Assembly: GCA_016290175.1 (NCBI GenBank)
Contig: JAEETD010000016.1
Span: forward strand, 1 to 47,675
Direction of reading: 5' to 3'
DNA length: 47,675 bases
Source of the DNA: Prevotella sp.
Lineage (GTDB): Bacteria; Bacteroidota; Bacteroidia; Bacteroidales; Bacteroidaceae
Shown piece by piece: positions 32,257 to 40,844 of the stretch (position 1 is the first letter of the stretch; each line of letters starts with the position of its first letter). The translations under genes and the position numbers were made by a program. The notes under the pieces are model-generated. The model had not been told where the DNA came from, made no database searches, and worked only from the letters and a program-made list of their open reading frames with translations.

Positions 32257-32935
32257 AGTGATCGCGTTTGATGCGGATGACACGCTGTGGGACTGCCAGT
32301 CGCATTTTGAAGAGGTGGAGAAGCACCTCTACAGCTTGATTGCACCCTATTGTGAGAATCCGAAGCTGGAACTTTTTAACACGGAATCCGGCAATATGGC
32401 CGACCTCGGCTATGGCTGCAAGGCTTTTACCATCAGCATCCTCGAGACGGCCATGCGTGTGGCTGGCAACGATCTGAGCATCACTCAGCTGTCAGAACTC
32501 TTATCTCATTGCAAGTCGCTGCTTCACCTACCTGCCACCCCGTTGCCAGAAGTGGAAGAAACGCTGAGAGAAGTAAGAGGGAAGATGGAAGAAGTAAGAG
32601 GAAAGATGGTGGTGTTTACGAAGGGAGAGCTTCAGGATCAGGAAAACAAGCTCAAACGTTCTGGTCTGCTGAAATACTTCGACGATGTTGAAATCACTTC
32701 CGATAAGTCGCAGGCCGAGTTTCTCGCCCTTTGCGAGCACCATCAGATCCATCCCTCGGAATTGCTGATGGTCGGCAACTCCCTGAAGAGTGACATCGCC
32801 CCGGCATTGGCTATCGGCGCCTCAGCCATCTATATTCCCTTCCATGTCACCTGGCAGTTGGAGCATGTAGAAGACTTCGACCATGAGCAGATGGTGAAGA
32901 TAGAGCATTTCAGCGAGATACTCGACTATGTATGA
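32237..32935 (+). CDS. HAD-family phosphatase
   Basis: A 232-residue HAD hydrolase of the phosphoglycolate-phosphatase-like group: motif I AFDADDTLW, an all-helical cap, motif II VVFTKG, motif III near the lysine of SDKSQAEF, and motif IV MVGNSLKSDIAPAL. The start is GTG inside a purine repeat. Residues about 110-125 (REVRGKMEEVRGKM) are coded by a direct repeat of about 21 bases at 32570-32608, placed right before motif II. Substrate unknown; the position between a Fur-type regulator and a permease may be accidental. Confidence 0.85.
   Translation: MNSEKYKVIAFDADDTLWDCQSHFEEVEKHLYSLIAPYCENPKLELFNTESGNMADLGYGCKAFTISILETAMRVAGNDLSITQLSELLSHCKSLLHLPATPLPEVEETLREVRGKMEEVRGKMVVFTKGELQDQENKLKRSGLLKYFDDVEITSDKSQAEFLALCEHHQIHPSELLMVGNSLKSDIAPALAIGASAIYIPFHVTWQLEHVEDFDHEQMVKIEHFSEILDYV
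32565..32613 (+). repeat. Two 21-base direct repeats inside the HAD gene
   Basis: GAAGTAAGAGGGAAGATG (32570-32587) and GAAGTAAGAGGAAAGATG (32591-32608) differ at one base and are read in the same frame. Confidence 0.85.
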
Positions 32936-32974
32936 TGGATGATGGAAGATATATGATGTATGATGTAAGATGAA
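32929..32974 (+). repeat. TATGATGGATGATGG tract ahead of the permease gene
   Basis: Units ATGATGGATG, GATGGAAGATATATG and GTATGATGTAAGATG repeat. It covers the HAD stop, the gap and the permease ATG, with many potential start codons. Confidence 0.8.
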
Positions 32975-33986
32975 AGAAGGAAGAAGGACGATAATCCTCA
33001 TACTGGTACTGGCGATTGCGGGGCTCTTTGCGCTGAATCTGGTGATGGGATCGGTCAGAATACCCATAGGCGATGTTGTTACTATCCTGATGGGCGACGA
33101 CAATGCCAAACCCTCCTGGCGTTTCATCATCCTCGAGTCACGATTGCCCCAGGCCATTACCGCCATCCTCTGCGGAGGAGCATTGGCCGTCAGCGGACTG
33201 ATGCTGCAGACGGCATTCCGCAACCCCTTGGCGGGCCCGAGCATCTTCGGAATCAACAGTGGGGCAGGCCTTGGCGTGGCTTTGGTGATGTTGCTTCTGG
33301 GCGGCAGCATCTCTGCCGGTTCTGTCAGTCTCTCAGGCTTCGTGGCCATCCTTGCAGCCGCCTTTGTGGGGGCCATGACGGTCATGGCACTTATCTTCTT
33401 CTTCTCCACCCTCGTACGCAACAACGTGATGCTCCTCATCATCGGCATCATGATCGGCTATATCAGCAACTCCGCCATCTCGCTGCTCAATTTCTTTGCC
33501 ACCGACGAGGGCGTCAAGTCGTATATGGTCTGGGGCATGGGCTCCTTTGGTGGCGTGTCGATGCAGACCATGCCCGTCTTTGCCACCGTCACCGTCGCAG
33601 GACTCATCGGGGCATTGTTACTCATCAAGCCGTTGAATGCCCTTATGCTGGGCGATCAGTATGCTGAAAACCTGGGCATCAATATCCTCCGCACCCGCAA
33701 CTGGCTGCTGATCGTGACAGGTATCCTCACCGCCATCACCACAGCCTTCTGCGGTCCTGTGGCCTTCATCGGACTGGCCGTGCCCCATATCGCCCGACTG
33801 TTGCTCAACACTGACAATCATCGTGTACTCCTGCCCGCCACCATTCTCTGTGGCGCCTTGATAGCCCTGGTCTGCAATCTTGTCTGTTTCCTGCCGGGCG
33901 AGAACGGGGTCATCCCGCTGAATGCTGTCACACCGATCATGGGTGCACCAGTCATCATCTATGTAATCATGAAAAATAAGCGTTAA
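32970..33986 (+). CDS. FecCD/BtuC-family ABC transporter permease
   Basis: A 338-residue inner-membrane permease with about ten helices. Family marks: SRLPQAITAILCGGALAVSG, LQTAFRNPLAGPSIFGINSGAG and the late FCGPVAFIGLAVPHIARLL. Such permeases import cobalamin, haem or siderophores with a periplasmic binding protein and an ATPase. Here no binding protein is adjacent, while the matching ATPase (35006-35818) is on the other strand, beyond the CobD-like gene. The stop lies three bases from the convergent aminotransferase stop. The substrate is most likely a corrinoid or iron complex. Confidence 0.9.
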   Translation: MKEGRRTIILILVLAIAGLFALNLVMGSVRIPIGDVVTILMGDDNAKPSWRFIILESRLPQAITAILCGGALAVSGLMLQTAFRNPLAGPSIFGINSGAGLGVALVMLLLGGSISAGSVSLSGFVAILAAAFVGAMTVMALIFFFSTLVRNNVMLLIIGIMIGYISNSAISLLNFFATDEGVKSYMVWGMGSFGGVSMQTMPVFATVTVAGLIGALLLIKPLNALMLGDQYAENLGINILRTRNWLLIVTGILTAITTAFCGPVAFIGLAVPHIARLLLNTDNHRVLLPATILCGALIALVCNLVCFLPGENGVIPLNAVTPIMGAPVIIYVIMKNKR

Positions 33987-33989
33987 ATC

Positions 33990-35009
33990 TTAACGTGTCG
34001 TTTTAAACTCTTTGATGGCGTTGATCAGCGCATCGTTCTCCTCAGGCGTCTGTGCAGCCACGCGGAAACAATGTACGTCAAGTCCATGGAAGTTGGAGGC
34101 ATCGCGTATCAATATGCCATGATGCTCTATCAGCCAGTTTTTCAGTTCCAGCGAAGTGGCCCACTCGATGTTCACCAGCATATAGTGCGTAAAGGTATCC
34201 ATCACCATCAGTCCCTCGATTTTCTCCAGTTCGCTCTTCAGTCGCTGGGCCTCCGTCAGATACGCACGCATGTCGGGCAGCACCTTCGGATCGTGCTCCA
34301 CCAGATATTTTCCAGCTTCGATAGCCAGTGTATTCACCGTCCAGGGCTGTCGTATCTGTCGCAATCGGTCGATAATGATGGGCGAGGCCGTGAGATAGCC
34401 CAGCCTGAGTCCCGGGATACAGTATTTCTTAGAGAACGAGCGGATGATCATCGCATTATAGCAGTCCACGACCTCCTTAGGCCTGATCATGGCCTGTATC
34501 GTATAGTCGGCATACGACTGGTCGAGCACATGCAGATAGCGCGGGTGCTGTTTGATGATCCGCATCAGCAGCGGCTTTAAGATCACGTTGCCCGTGGGGT
34601 TGTCAGGATTGCAGAGCCAGTAGAGACGGTCCTGGGGCAGGATCTCCAGTTCGTCGGTGCGTTCATAGGATATCAGATGGCCGTACATCTTACAGGCATC
34701 CTCATATTCATGATAGGTAGGCTGAGGGATGACCGATGCCCAGCCATGATAAAGCTGTGCTATCAGATAGATGGCCTCGTTGGCCCCACTGGTCACCATC
34801 ACCATGTTAGCCGGAATCCCGAGCCTGCTGGCAATCATCCCCTCCAGTTCCTGGGCCACAGGAGCCGGATAATTTCTGATGGCATCGAGATGCTGCGACA
34901 AGTATTCCTTCAGTCCCGTGAGATCTGCCTTCTGGTAGATGTTAGAACTGAAGTTCATCTTCACTTGTCCGCCATAGCGATACGTATCGTCACCGTGCCC
35001 GAATATCAT
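33990..35009 (-). CDS. CobD-like PLP aminotransferase/decarboxylase
   Basis: A 339-residue fold-type I PLP enzyme. It opens with GHGDDTYRYGG and NFSSNIY, which is the pattern of threonine-phosphate decarboxylase CobD and its histidinol-phosphate aminotransferase relatives. Substrate and cofactor marks: SGANEAIYL (phosphate cup), NPDNPTGN, DQSYADY, the PLP lysine K194 in SFSKKY and R202 in GLRLGY. CobD makes the aminopropanol-phosphate arm of cobalamin. The neighbouring corrinoid-type permease and ATPase support a cobalamin link, but no other cob genes are in view. Its start overlaps the ATPase stop (ATGA). Confidence 0.83.
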   Translation of the reverse strand: MIFGHGDDTYRYGGQVKMNFSSNIYQKADLTGLKEYLSQHLDAIRNYPAPVAQELEGMIASRLGIPANMVMVTSGANEAIYLIAQLYHGWASVIPQPTYHEYEDACKMYGHLISYERTDELEILPQDRLYWLCNPDNPTGNVILKPLLMRIIKQHPRYLHVLDQSYADYTIQAMIRPKEVVDCYNAMIIRSFSKKYCIPGLRLGYLTASPIIIDRLRQIRQPWTVNTLAIEAGKYLVEHDPKVLPDMRAYLTEAQRLKSELEKIEGLMVMDTFTHYMLVNIEWATSLELKNWLIEHHGILIRDASNFHGLDVHCFRVAAQTPEENDALINAIKEFKTTR

Positions 35010-35818
35010 CTCTTTACAATTACAGTGAGCGTTTCCGCATTAAAACTAATCCCAGGTCGCTCCACATACCTGGCAAGCGCCCCACTCTGAGCCAGTTCCT
35101 GAGGGGTGCCCACATGAAGTACCCTCTTTCCACTTTCCTCTTTCCTCTTTCCACTTTCCTCCATGAGCCAAAGTCTGTCGGCCACCTGCAGCGCCAGTTC
35201 GAAGTCGTGTGTCGAGAGGAAGATGGTCTTCTGCGCCTCTCTGGCCAGTCTGCGCAGCAATTGCATCATCTCCACCTTGCTGGGGAAGTCAAGGAAGGCC
35301 GTAGGCTCGTCGAGAAAGATGACAGGAGTCTGCTGAGCCAGCGCCTTGGCAATCATCACCTTCTGTCGTTCACCGTCACTGAGGGTATGAACCATCCGCT
35401 CGCGCAGACTGCTGATCCTTACGGCATCGATGGCCTCATCCACCACCTGCCAGTCCTCATCGTGCAGCGTTCCCCAGAATCCCGTATAGGGCGAGCGTCC
35501 CAGGGCCACCAGTTCGCGCACCGTCATGTTCCTGATGTCCGGTTTCTCTGTCAGCACCACACCGATTGTCTGACTCAGTTCCTTGTCAGTATAGGCCTCT
35601 ATTTCTTTGCCGGCAATCAGTATTTCCCCGTCCAACTTGGGCTGGAAGGCCGAGAGTGTCCGCAACAGCGTCGATTTTCCCACACCGTTGGCTCCCAACA
35701 GGCAAGTCAGCTCCCCGCTTCGGATGGCAGCATCAATACCCTCCGCCACCATGCGTACACCGTTTTTCGTACGGTATCCGATGCTCAGCCCCTTCAGTAT
35801 GATCGTCTCCCTCTCCAC
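35006..35818 (-). CDS. FecE/BtuD-type ABC transporter ATPase
   Basis: A 270-residue ATPase: Walker A GANGVGKST (42-50), signature LSDGE (146-150), Walker B VIFLDEPTAFLD and switch His in STHD. Its type matches importers of cobalamin or iron complexes and it should pair with the permease at 32970-33986. Residues about 219-232 (MEESGKRKEESGKR) are coded by a purine repeat and form a charged insert after the conserved DRLWLM, just before VLHVGTPQEL. It is translationally coupled to the CobD-like gene, and its start lies beside another repeat. Confidence 0.9.
   Translation of the reverse strand: MERETIILKGLSIGYRTKNGVRMVAEGIDAAIRSGELTCLLGANGVGKSTLLRTLSAFQPKLDGEILIAGKEIEAYTDKELSQTIGVVLTEKPDIRNMTVRELVALGRSPYTGFWGTLHDEDWQVVDEAIDAVRISSLRERMVHTLSDGERQKVMIAKALAQQTPVIFLDEPTAFLDFPSKVEMMQLLRRLAREAQKTIFLSTHDFELALQVADRLWLMEESGKRKEESGKRVLHVGTPQELAQSGALARYVERPGISFNAETLTVIVKR
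35123..35160 (-). repeat. GGAAAGTGGAAAGAGG tract inside the ATPase gene
   Basis: On the gene's strand purine-rich, two copies of an ~18-base unit, in frame, giving E-E-S-G-K-R-K repeated. Confidence 0.85.
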
Positions 35819-35867
35819 TCTTCACTTCTCACTTTTCACTTTTCACTTCTCACTTCTCACTTCTCAA
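35811..35867 (-). repeat. GAGAAGTGAGAAGTGAAAAG tract between nuclease and ATPase genes
   Basis: About seven units of eight to nine bases on the minus strand. It codes the last residues of the nuclease (LRSEK), gives its TGA stop, fills the gap and runs to the ATPase start. Confidence 0.85.
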
Positions 35868-36692
35868 CAGCTCATGTCCTAAGTCCTTCTCATGGCACAC
35901 GGCGACGATTTTCTCAATCACCTCGTCCATCTTAGGCACATTCACGACCACATACGACGGATAGTCCGCACAGAGCACCACCAGGTTCATCTCCTTCACC
36001 CTCACGCCATAGTGAGCCTCGAGCATATACCGGTAGAGGTTCTGCTGGAGGCAATAGTGATAGAAAGGCGTATCCGGCAGTGAGATGCCGTTCTTGCTCC
36101 GTCTGCCACCATACGCCTCCACGATGGGCTGTCCCAGCACATTCACCAGTTTACCGCTACGCTTCCAGTCGTAGATGGTCAGCTCGTCCTCGCCAGTCTG
36201 GCACACCATATCGATGGTACCTGCCACGTTCAGCTCTATGTCATACACGGGCCATTCCTGCCGGTAGGGGTGAATGTCATAGTCTTTCACGAAGCGGAGG
36301 AAGTGCTGTCGTTCCTTCTCCACGCTGATCTGCTCGGTCTTTCCGTCAAAGGTAAAGGGACAGACAGCCCCGAAGCTGCCGTCATGGAAATAGTTCTCCG
36401 TCTGTTCGTGTACGAAGGTACCCACCTCACAGGCCAGCCTGCCAGCCCTCTCCCATTTCTTCAGCGACTCCTCTATGGGTATGCCATAACGCTCCAACTG
36501 TCGCTGGGCCGCAGCCTGCGCATCAAACTGCTCAAAGAAATAGGCAATCAGCGAACTGACAGGCAGTAATTGGGTCTCCTCCTTATAGGTATAAATATGA
36601 TTTTCGGGTTCAAAGTCGATATACTGGTCCTGGTCATATTTCCCAGCATCAGTAAATCGCGCAATCTTCTCCTTAGTAGTCATTGGTTTCAT
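35850..36692 (-). CDS. PD-(D/E)XK nuclease superfamily protein
   Basis: A 280-residue protein with a RecB/Cas4-like core: H95 in GTFVHEQTE, E146 and later D161 in VAGTIDMV, D175-x-K177 in IYDWKRS, and QNLYRYMLE with the Q-x3-Y motif. These are the metal-binding and catalytic residues of this nuclease group. There are no Cys for an Fe-S cluster and no helicase fused. Stand-alone proteins of this type are often exonucleases in DNA repair or phage-derived; role here unknown. No cas genes are near. The gene ends within a purine repeat. Confidence 0.8.
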   Translation of the reverse strand: MKPMTTKEKIARFTDAGKYDQDQYIDFEPENHIYTYKEETQLLPVSSLIAYFFEQFDAQAAAQRQLERYGIPIEESLKKWERAGRLACEVGTFVHEQTENYFHDGSFGAVCPFTFDGKTEQISVEKERQHFLRFVKDYDIHPYRQEWPVYDIELNVAGTIDMVCQTGEDELTIYDWKRSGKLVNVLGQPIVEAYGGRRSKNGISLPDTPFYHYCLQQNLYRYMLEAHYGVRVKEMNLVVLCADYPSYVVVNVPKMDEVIEKIVAVCHEKDLGHELLRSEK

Positions 36693-36710
36693 TGCTTTTT
36701 TAAAACCAGG

Positions 36711-38378
36711 CTATCTGACGCCGCCGCCGAAGCCGCCGCCGGAGAAGCCGCCACCGCCGCCTCCCCATGAGGAATGGCCGCCACGGCCTGAGGCGCGGGC
36801 CTCGCGGGCAGCTTTGTTGGCCACGGCACGCGAGGTGCTGTTCAAAAGGGTGGAACGGATCATCGGCAGGGTCATGTTGTCTGCCATCTGATTGGCCACC
36901 TGGTCCATATTGAAATATTCGGGATTGATTTTCTTCATGTCCTTGATCACCTGATCGGCAATGCCGAAGAGGGTGGCATAGATCATGTAATCCTTCCACA
37001 GGGCCACCTCCTGGACATGACGCTCGTCGAGCAGCGAGAACTCCTTGAGGAACTTCTTCAGGCCGAACACCTGGCGCACCTCTTCGAGGCGGTCCTTGTA
37101 ATGGGTGATGCCCGTCTTGGTGTGGAGGGTGTTGATGAACGAGTCGGTGACGCTCTCGTTCTTGGTGCTGCGCATAAATGTCTTCAGCTCCTTTGGCTCG
37201 AGGATCGTGTCGGAGCCGGCGGCTGTCTTGAAGATATTGTGGATCTTACGTAGCAACAGGGGCTGGGCGGCATAGTTGGGCAGTTCGTGGATGACGAAGT
37301 TCTGCTCGCTCTTGCCTTTCTGGTTGAGACGCGACTCGATGGAGATGGCGCCCATGTCGATGAGCTTGAGGACACAGGCAGAGAGCAGGTTGTTGTAGTC
37401 GGTGCCGAAATAACGGTAGGCATTCAGCATGTCGTTGGCCTGCTGGAGATTGCCCTGCATGGGGATGTCGCGAAACCAGAGCAGGTCCTTGAACGCCTTC
37501 TTACGGGCACGCCAGACATAGACGAAATACCAGATGCCTCCCACGATGGGCAGGACGAACATGCCTACAAAAAAGAGGAGCCCGATGAAAACGTCGAAGT
37601 CATCTGACGATGACCCGCCACCGTCGCCATAGCCACCCACATAGTCGCTTCCCTCGAAGGCCTGCTGTTTCTTGGTCTCGAACGAGTCGGCATCCTGGAT
37701 ATCGGGCTCGAAGAGGCCCTTGTCGAAACGGCACATGATATACATGGCGCCGCTGGAGCCGAAGGGCTCGTCGTTGTAGGCCACCATCTTGCCTTTGTCA
37801 TAGCCGAGCTCGCCGCCGAAGCGGAAGCCCCAGATGCCGCTGTTCTCCTCGGTCAGGAGTGAATCGGCCTCGATGGTGAGGTAGGCCTTATCGGGCTTGG
37901 GGTTGACATCAGCGTCGAGGAAGACGTGACGGATGGCGTCGGCATCGGGATGGGCGTGCATGATGTTGGTGTAAGTATAGCTGGTGATATAGGTCCGCTC
38001 ACCGCTGTCGCCAAGACCCCAACAAAGCTCATAGCCACCATGCTTGACAACGATGCCACACTTGCCAGCCTTCCAACTGCGGGAGCGGTCGATGTCCCAA
38101 CTGCCGACATTCTCGTATTCGAGTCCTGTCTCGTCAGTGACCTGCAAGTCGCGCACCTCACTGCCGGCAAAGACGCCCAAGCCGATGTAGCACTCGGTGC
38201 CCTCGGAGTCGATGCTCATCTGACGGGTCTCGGTGATACGGGCGTCACCATTATGGCTCAACACCACGCGGATGTCGAGCCTATTGAGGGAGGGACGGGC
38301 TGAGGCCGTGAGGGACAAGAAGAGGAAGGTGGAAAGCGGAAAGAGGAAAGAGAATACTCTGCTGCAGACATTTCTCAT
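36711..38378 (-). CDS. DUF2207-type membrane protein with signal peptide and Gly-rich tail
   Basis: A 555-residue protein. A signal peptide (about 1-26, cleavage near SASA in LSLTASARP) has a core, FSFLFPLSTFLFLS, coded by a TTTCCTCTTTCC repeat. The extracytoplasmic DUF2207-like domain covers about 30-260 (VVLSHNGDARITETRQMSI, ECYIGLGVFAGSEVRDLQV), a membrane segment lies at about 285-310 and a further cytoplasmic part follows, ending in Gly/Ser-rich GGGGGGFSGGGFGGG. Pairing with a LemA gene is common for this family. I choose ATG 38378 with a GGAAGGTGG sequence before it; MKLLK at 38429, overlapping lemA, is an alternative. Inverted repeats surround the start. Confidence 0.82.
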   Translation of the reverse strand: MRNVCSRVFSFLFPLSTFLFLSLTASARPSLNRLDIRVVLSHNGDARITETRQMSIDSEGTECYIGLGVFAGSEVRDLQVTDETGLEYENVGSWDIDRSRSWKAGKCGIVVKHGGYELCWGLGDSGERTYITSYTYTNIMHAHPDADAIRHVFLDADVNPKPDKAYLTIEADSLLTEENSGIWGFRFGGELGYDKGKMVAYNDEPFGSSGAMYIMCRFDKGLFEPDIQDADSFETKKQQAFEGSDYVGGYGDGGGSSSDDFDVFIGLLFFVGMFVLPIVGGIWYFVYVWRARKKAFKDLLWFRDIPMQGNLQQANDMLNAYRYFGTDYNNLLSACVLKLIDMGAISIESRLNQKGKSEQNFVIHELPNYAAQPLLLRKIHNIFKTAAGSDTILEPKELKTFMRSTKNESVTDSFINTLHTKTGITHYKDRLEEVRQVFGLKKFLKEFSLLDERHVQEVALWKDYMIYATLFGIADQVIKDMKKINPEYFNMDQVANQMADNMTLPMIRSTLLNSTSRAVANKAAREARASGRGGHSSWGGGGGGFSGGGFGGGVR

Positions 38379-38404
38379 TCCACCTTCCACTTTCCTCTTT
38401 CCCC
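38322..38404 (-). repeat. Inverted pair of GGAAAGAGGAAAG tracts around a start codon
   Basis: On the minus strand a purine arm (38384-38404) and a pyrimidine arm (38322-38350) face each other. GGAAAGAGGAAAG (38390-38402) is perfectly complementary to 38338-38350, with a 39-base loop holding the ATG at 38378. Confidence 0.85.
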
Positions 38405-38409
38405 TAAAT

Positions 38410-38988
38410 CTACTTTTTAAAAGCTTCATCGAGGTTGGGGTATTGTTTCTTCTCCTCGCTGTCGACCTTGAGGTAATCCTTCTGGTCGAAGTGGAGCATG
38501 GAAGCAACGATGCTCGACGGCCACTGACGCACCATACGATTCATCTTCGTAGCGGTGTCGTTGTAGATCATACGCGACATGCGTACGTTCTCCTCGTACT
38601 GCTTCATACCCTCCTGCGCCTCACGGTAGAGGTCGCTGGCCTTCAGTTCGGGATAGCGCTCGAAGACGACGTTCAGACGACCCATCATCTGGGTGAGCAG
38701 GTCGCTCTGCTGATTGATGCTCTCGGGCGTGGCGGGCAGATTGCCGTTGCCAAGATTGCCACTACGGGCCTGTACGGCCTGGATGATGGTTTCCGACTCG
38801 TGCTTGGCATACTGCGCAGCGGTCTTGGCGAGGGCGATGACGGCGTCGAAACGGGAATTGAGCTGCACCTCGATCTGGCTCAGGGCGTTCTTACACAACT
38901 CGTCGAGATTGACGAGCGAGCGCTGTGTGGAGATGAAATAACCTCCTACGATCACCACAAGGGCGATAACAACTAATAATACTGCCAT
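38410..38988 (-). CDS. LemA family protein
   Basis: A 192-residue protein with one N-terminal membrane helix (about 2-20) and the LemA helical domain: LVNLDELCKNALSQIEVQLNSR, DLLTQMMGRLNVVFERYPELKAS, and the C-terminal QKDYLKVDSEEKK. LemA proteins are of unknown function, often encoded beside DUF2207/TPM membrane proteins, as here. Its start lies 12 bases after the stop of the LRR lipoprotein gene, so an operon LRR-lemA-DUF2207 is likely. Confidence 0.9.
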   Translation of the reverse strand: MAVLLVVIALVVIVGGYFISTQRSLVNLDELCKNALSQIEVQLNSRFDAVIALAKTAAQYAKHESETIIQAVQARSGNLGNGNLPATPESINQQSDLLTQMMGRLNVVFERYPELKASDLYREAQEGMKQYEENVRMSRMIYNDTATKMNRMVRQWPSSIVASMLHFDQKDYLKVDSEEKKQYPNLDEAFKK

Positions 38989-39000
38989 AATCTTTATAAA

Positions 39001-40794
39001 TTACTTGCGAACGATCTCGATCTTCTGGATGAAGACATTGGTGCTGGCCTTCGAACGGGCCAGTTTGATGACCTTGCTGCCGGCAGCCTTGTCGTTGACG
39101 TCGTAGCTGTTGGTGTTGGGCTGCTGACCCACGTTCTCGTGGATGTTGTTCCACTTCACCTCGCTGCCTTCGTCGATCACCTCACCGGTCTCGAAGAGAA
39201 TGTAGAGAGTGCCGTTGGCATCGGTGTCCTTCTTGCGGTAACCGGTCATCTTGATGACGTCACCTTCCTTCAGTGCCTCATCGAGGGTGATGGTGATGTT
39301 GTCGGTCTCGATGTTGGCCTTCTTACTGCTGACGGTGATCTCCTTGCCTACCTTACCTTCGTCGGCGCCATTGCCCACGACTGTACCACCGGTGAACACA
39401 CCGTCATAGAACGAGAAGATAACCGTGCCCTCAGAAGGAACCACGCCAGTGCCCTTCACATCGAAAGGCTTTGTGCAGAGGTTCAGGGTGGGATAGCCGG
39501 CGTTGGTCATCTTCACGACGGCTCCCTGCTGATCGGTGATGAAGGTGATGACACCGTCCTTCACCGTGTAGTCCTTACCCTCGACGAGGGCAGCGTTGCC
39601 GGCGGTGATGCTGAAGACGGTGGCCTGAGGCTCAGCCTCCATACCCTTGGCAGAAGCCTGGGCAGAGAGGTCGACGACAGATCCGTTAGGAGCCACCTCC
39701 ATATCAGCCTGCGGTGCATAGTGGAACTGCTTCTTCTTCGATGTAGTGTTCATGCTTGCGGGCAGAGCGGGCATCGTGGCAAGGGTCATCTTGTTGTTGT
39801 CGAAATAGAATTGCTTGGTGACATCGGGCACCGTGACACCGGTCAGCTCGTTGTCGTTGACATAGACGTTGGTGAGCTTGTCGGAAGCGATATCGAGCGC
39901 ACCCTTGATTTTGTTGTTTCTGACATCAAACCATTTCACTGCGGGCATGGCAGCAGGGTTGATGGCGGTCAGGGCATTATAGCTGGCATTGAAGGTTCCC
40001 AGCTTCTCGTAAGAGTCTGCCAGGGCAATCTCCTCGATCTTATTATATTGTACATAGATACCCTCCAGCTTGGTGTTGTTGGTCAGGTCGAGCTCTGTCA
40101 GTGCACCGATGCCATTGGCATTACCCTGCAGCGACAGATAGGTGAGCTCGGGATTGTTGCTGACGTCGATGCTCTCCAGCTGCGGGGCAGCGGTCATGTG
40201 GTTGATGGTGAGCGAAGTCAGTGTGGGCACTTTCGATACGTCGACCTTCTTCACAGGACTGTTGTTGAAGCTGAACTGTGTGAGGGCGGGCAGTGCAGGC
40301 AGTTCGACAGCCGTTGCGCTGGAACCGGTGATGCTCACCTGTACCACATTCTTCAGCTTGGGCTGGTCGAAAGCCGTGGGGAAGAGGTCGCCGCTGATGG
40401 TGAGATACCAGATGTCGCTCTTACCATACACCTTGACGACACCGTCGCCAGCAATGGTGCCCTTGAACTCAGTGGTACGGGTATGGGTCGTGCCGGCCTT
40501 GGTCTTACCATCCTCACCCTTGACACCGCCGTTCTCGTTACCCACGCTGTCGGTCTGGATCTCGCCGTCGCCGAAGTCAACGCCGTAGATATCGAAGTTG
40601 TCATAGACACCCAGGCCGATGGTGACTTCAGAGCCTACAGCACCCTGAAGGGTAGCCAACAGGTCGGTCTTGTACTTGTAACCGTTTAATGTGATTGTGG
40701 TGTAAGGCTCGGAAATGGCCTTGTCATCAGTAGCACAGGAATACGTCATGGTAGCGATTAGCAGCATGCATGCATAAATGGAAAATTTCTTCAT
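39001..40794 (-). CDS. Leucine-rich-repeat surface lipoprotein
   Basis: A 597-residue protein. The signal peptide ends MTYSC with Cys20 lipidated. The middle (about 150-350) is leucine-rich repeats of the bacterial ~20-23 residue type (LTSLTINHM, LESIDVSNNPELTYLSLQGN, ALTELDLTNNTKLEGIYVQYN, FDVRNNKIKG). The C-terminal region is beta-rich with Ig-like patterns. Likely a surface lipoprotein for binding. It faces away from the SusC/D operon and shares its upstream region. A 516-residue open frame on the opposite strand is judged a composition artefact. Confidence 0.85.
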   Translation of the reverse strand: MKKFSIYACMLLIATMTYSCATDDKAISEPYTTITLNGYKYKTDLLATLQGAVGSEVTIGLGVYDNFDIYGVDFGDGEIQTDSVGNENGGVKGEDGKTKAGTTHTRTTEFKGTIAGDGVVKVYGKSDIWYLTISGDLFPTAFDQPKLKNVVQVSITGSSATAVELPALPALTQFSFNNSPVKKVDVSKVPTLTSLTINHMTAAPQLESIDVSNNPELTYLSLQGNANGIGALTELDLTNNTKLEGIYVQYNKIEEIALADSYEKLGTFNASYNALTAINPAAMPAVKWFDVRNNKIKGALDIASDKLTNVYVNDNELTGVTVPDVTKQFYFDNNKMTLATMPALPASMNTTSKKKQFHYAPQADMEVAPNGSVVDLSAQASAKGMEAEPQATVFSITAGNAALVEGKDYTVKDGVITFITDQQGAVVKMTNAGYPTLNLCTKPFDVKGTGVVPSEGTVIFSFYDGVFTGGTVVGNGADEGKVGKEITVSSKKANIETDNITITLDEALKEGDVIKMTGYRKKDTDANGTLYILFETGEVIDEGSEVKWNNIHENVGQQPNTNSYDVNDKAAGSKVIKLARSKASTNVFIQKIEIVRK

Positions 40795-40834
40795 TTCTTC
40801 TTTCTTTTTAGTTAATATTTAATGTATTTGGGGG

Positions 40835-40842
40835 CAAAGATA
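40835..40842 (-). promoter_or_regulatory. -7 promoter element of the LRR lipoprotein gene
   Basis: TATCTTTG on the minus strand; directly upstream is a T-run and a TTCACTTTTCAC repeat, as at 18085-18129. Leader about 35 bases. Confidence 0.65.
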
Positions 40843-40844
40843 CG

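Noticed and set aside
35850..36692. Possible Cas4 and CRISPR link for the PD-(D/E)XK protein
   Set aside because: No Cys cluster, no cas genes and no spaced repeats; the tandem tracts nearby have no spacers.
39139..40689. 516-residue open frame antisense to the LRR lipoprotein
   Set aside because: It is a mirror of codon bias in the real gene; no signal, motif or promoter supports it.
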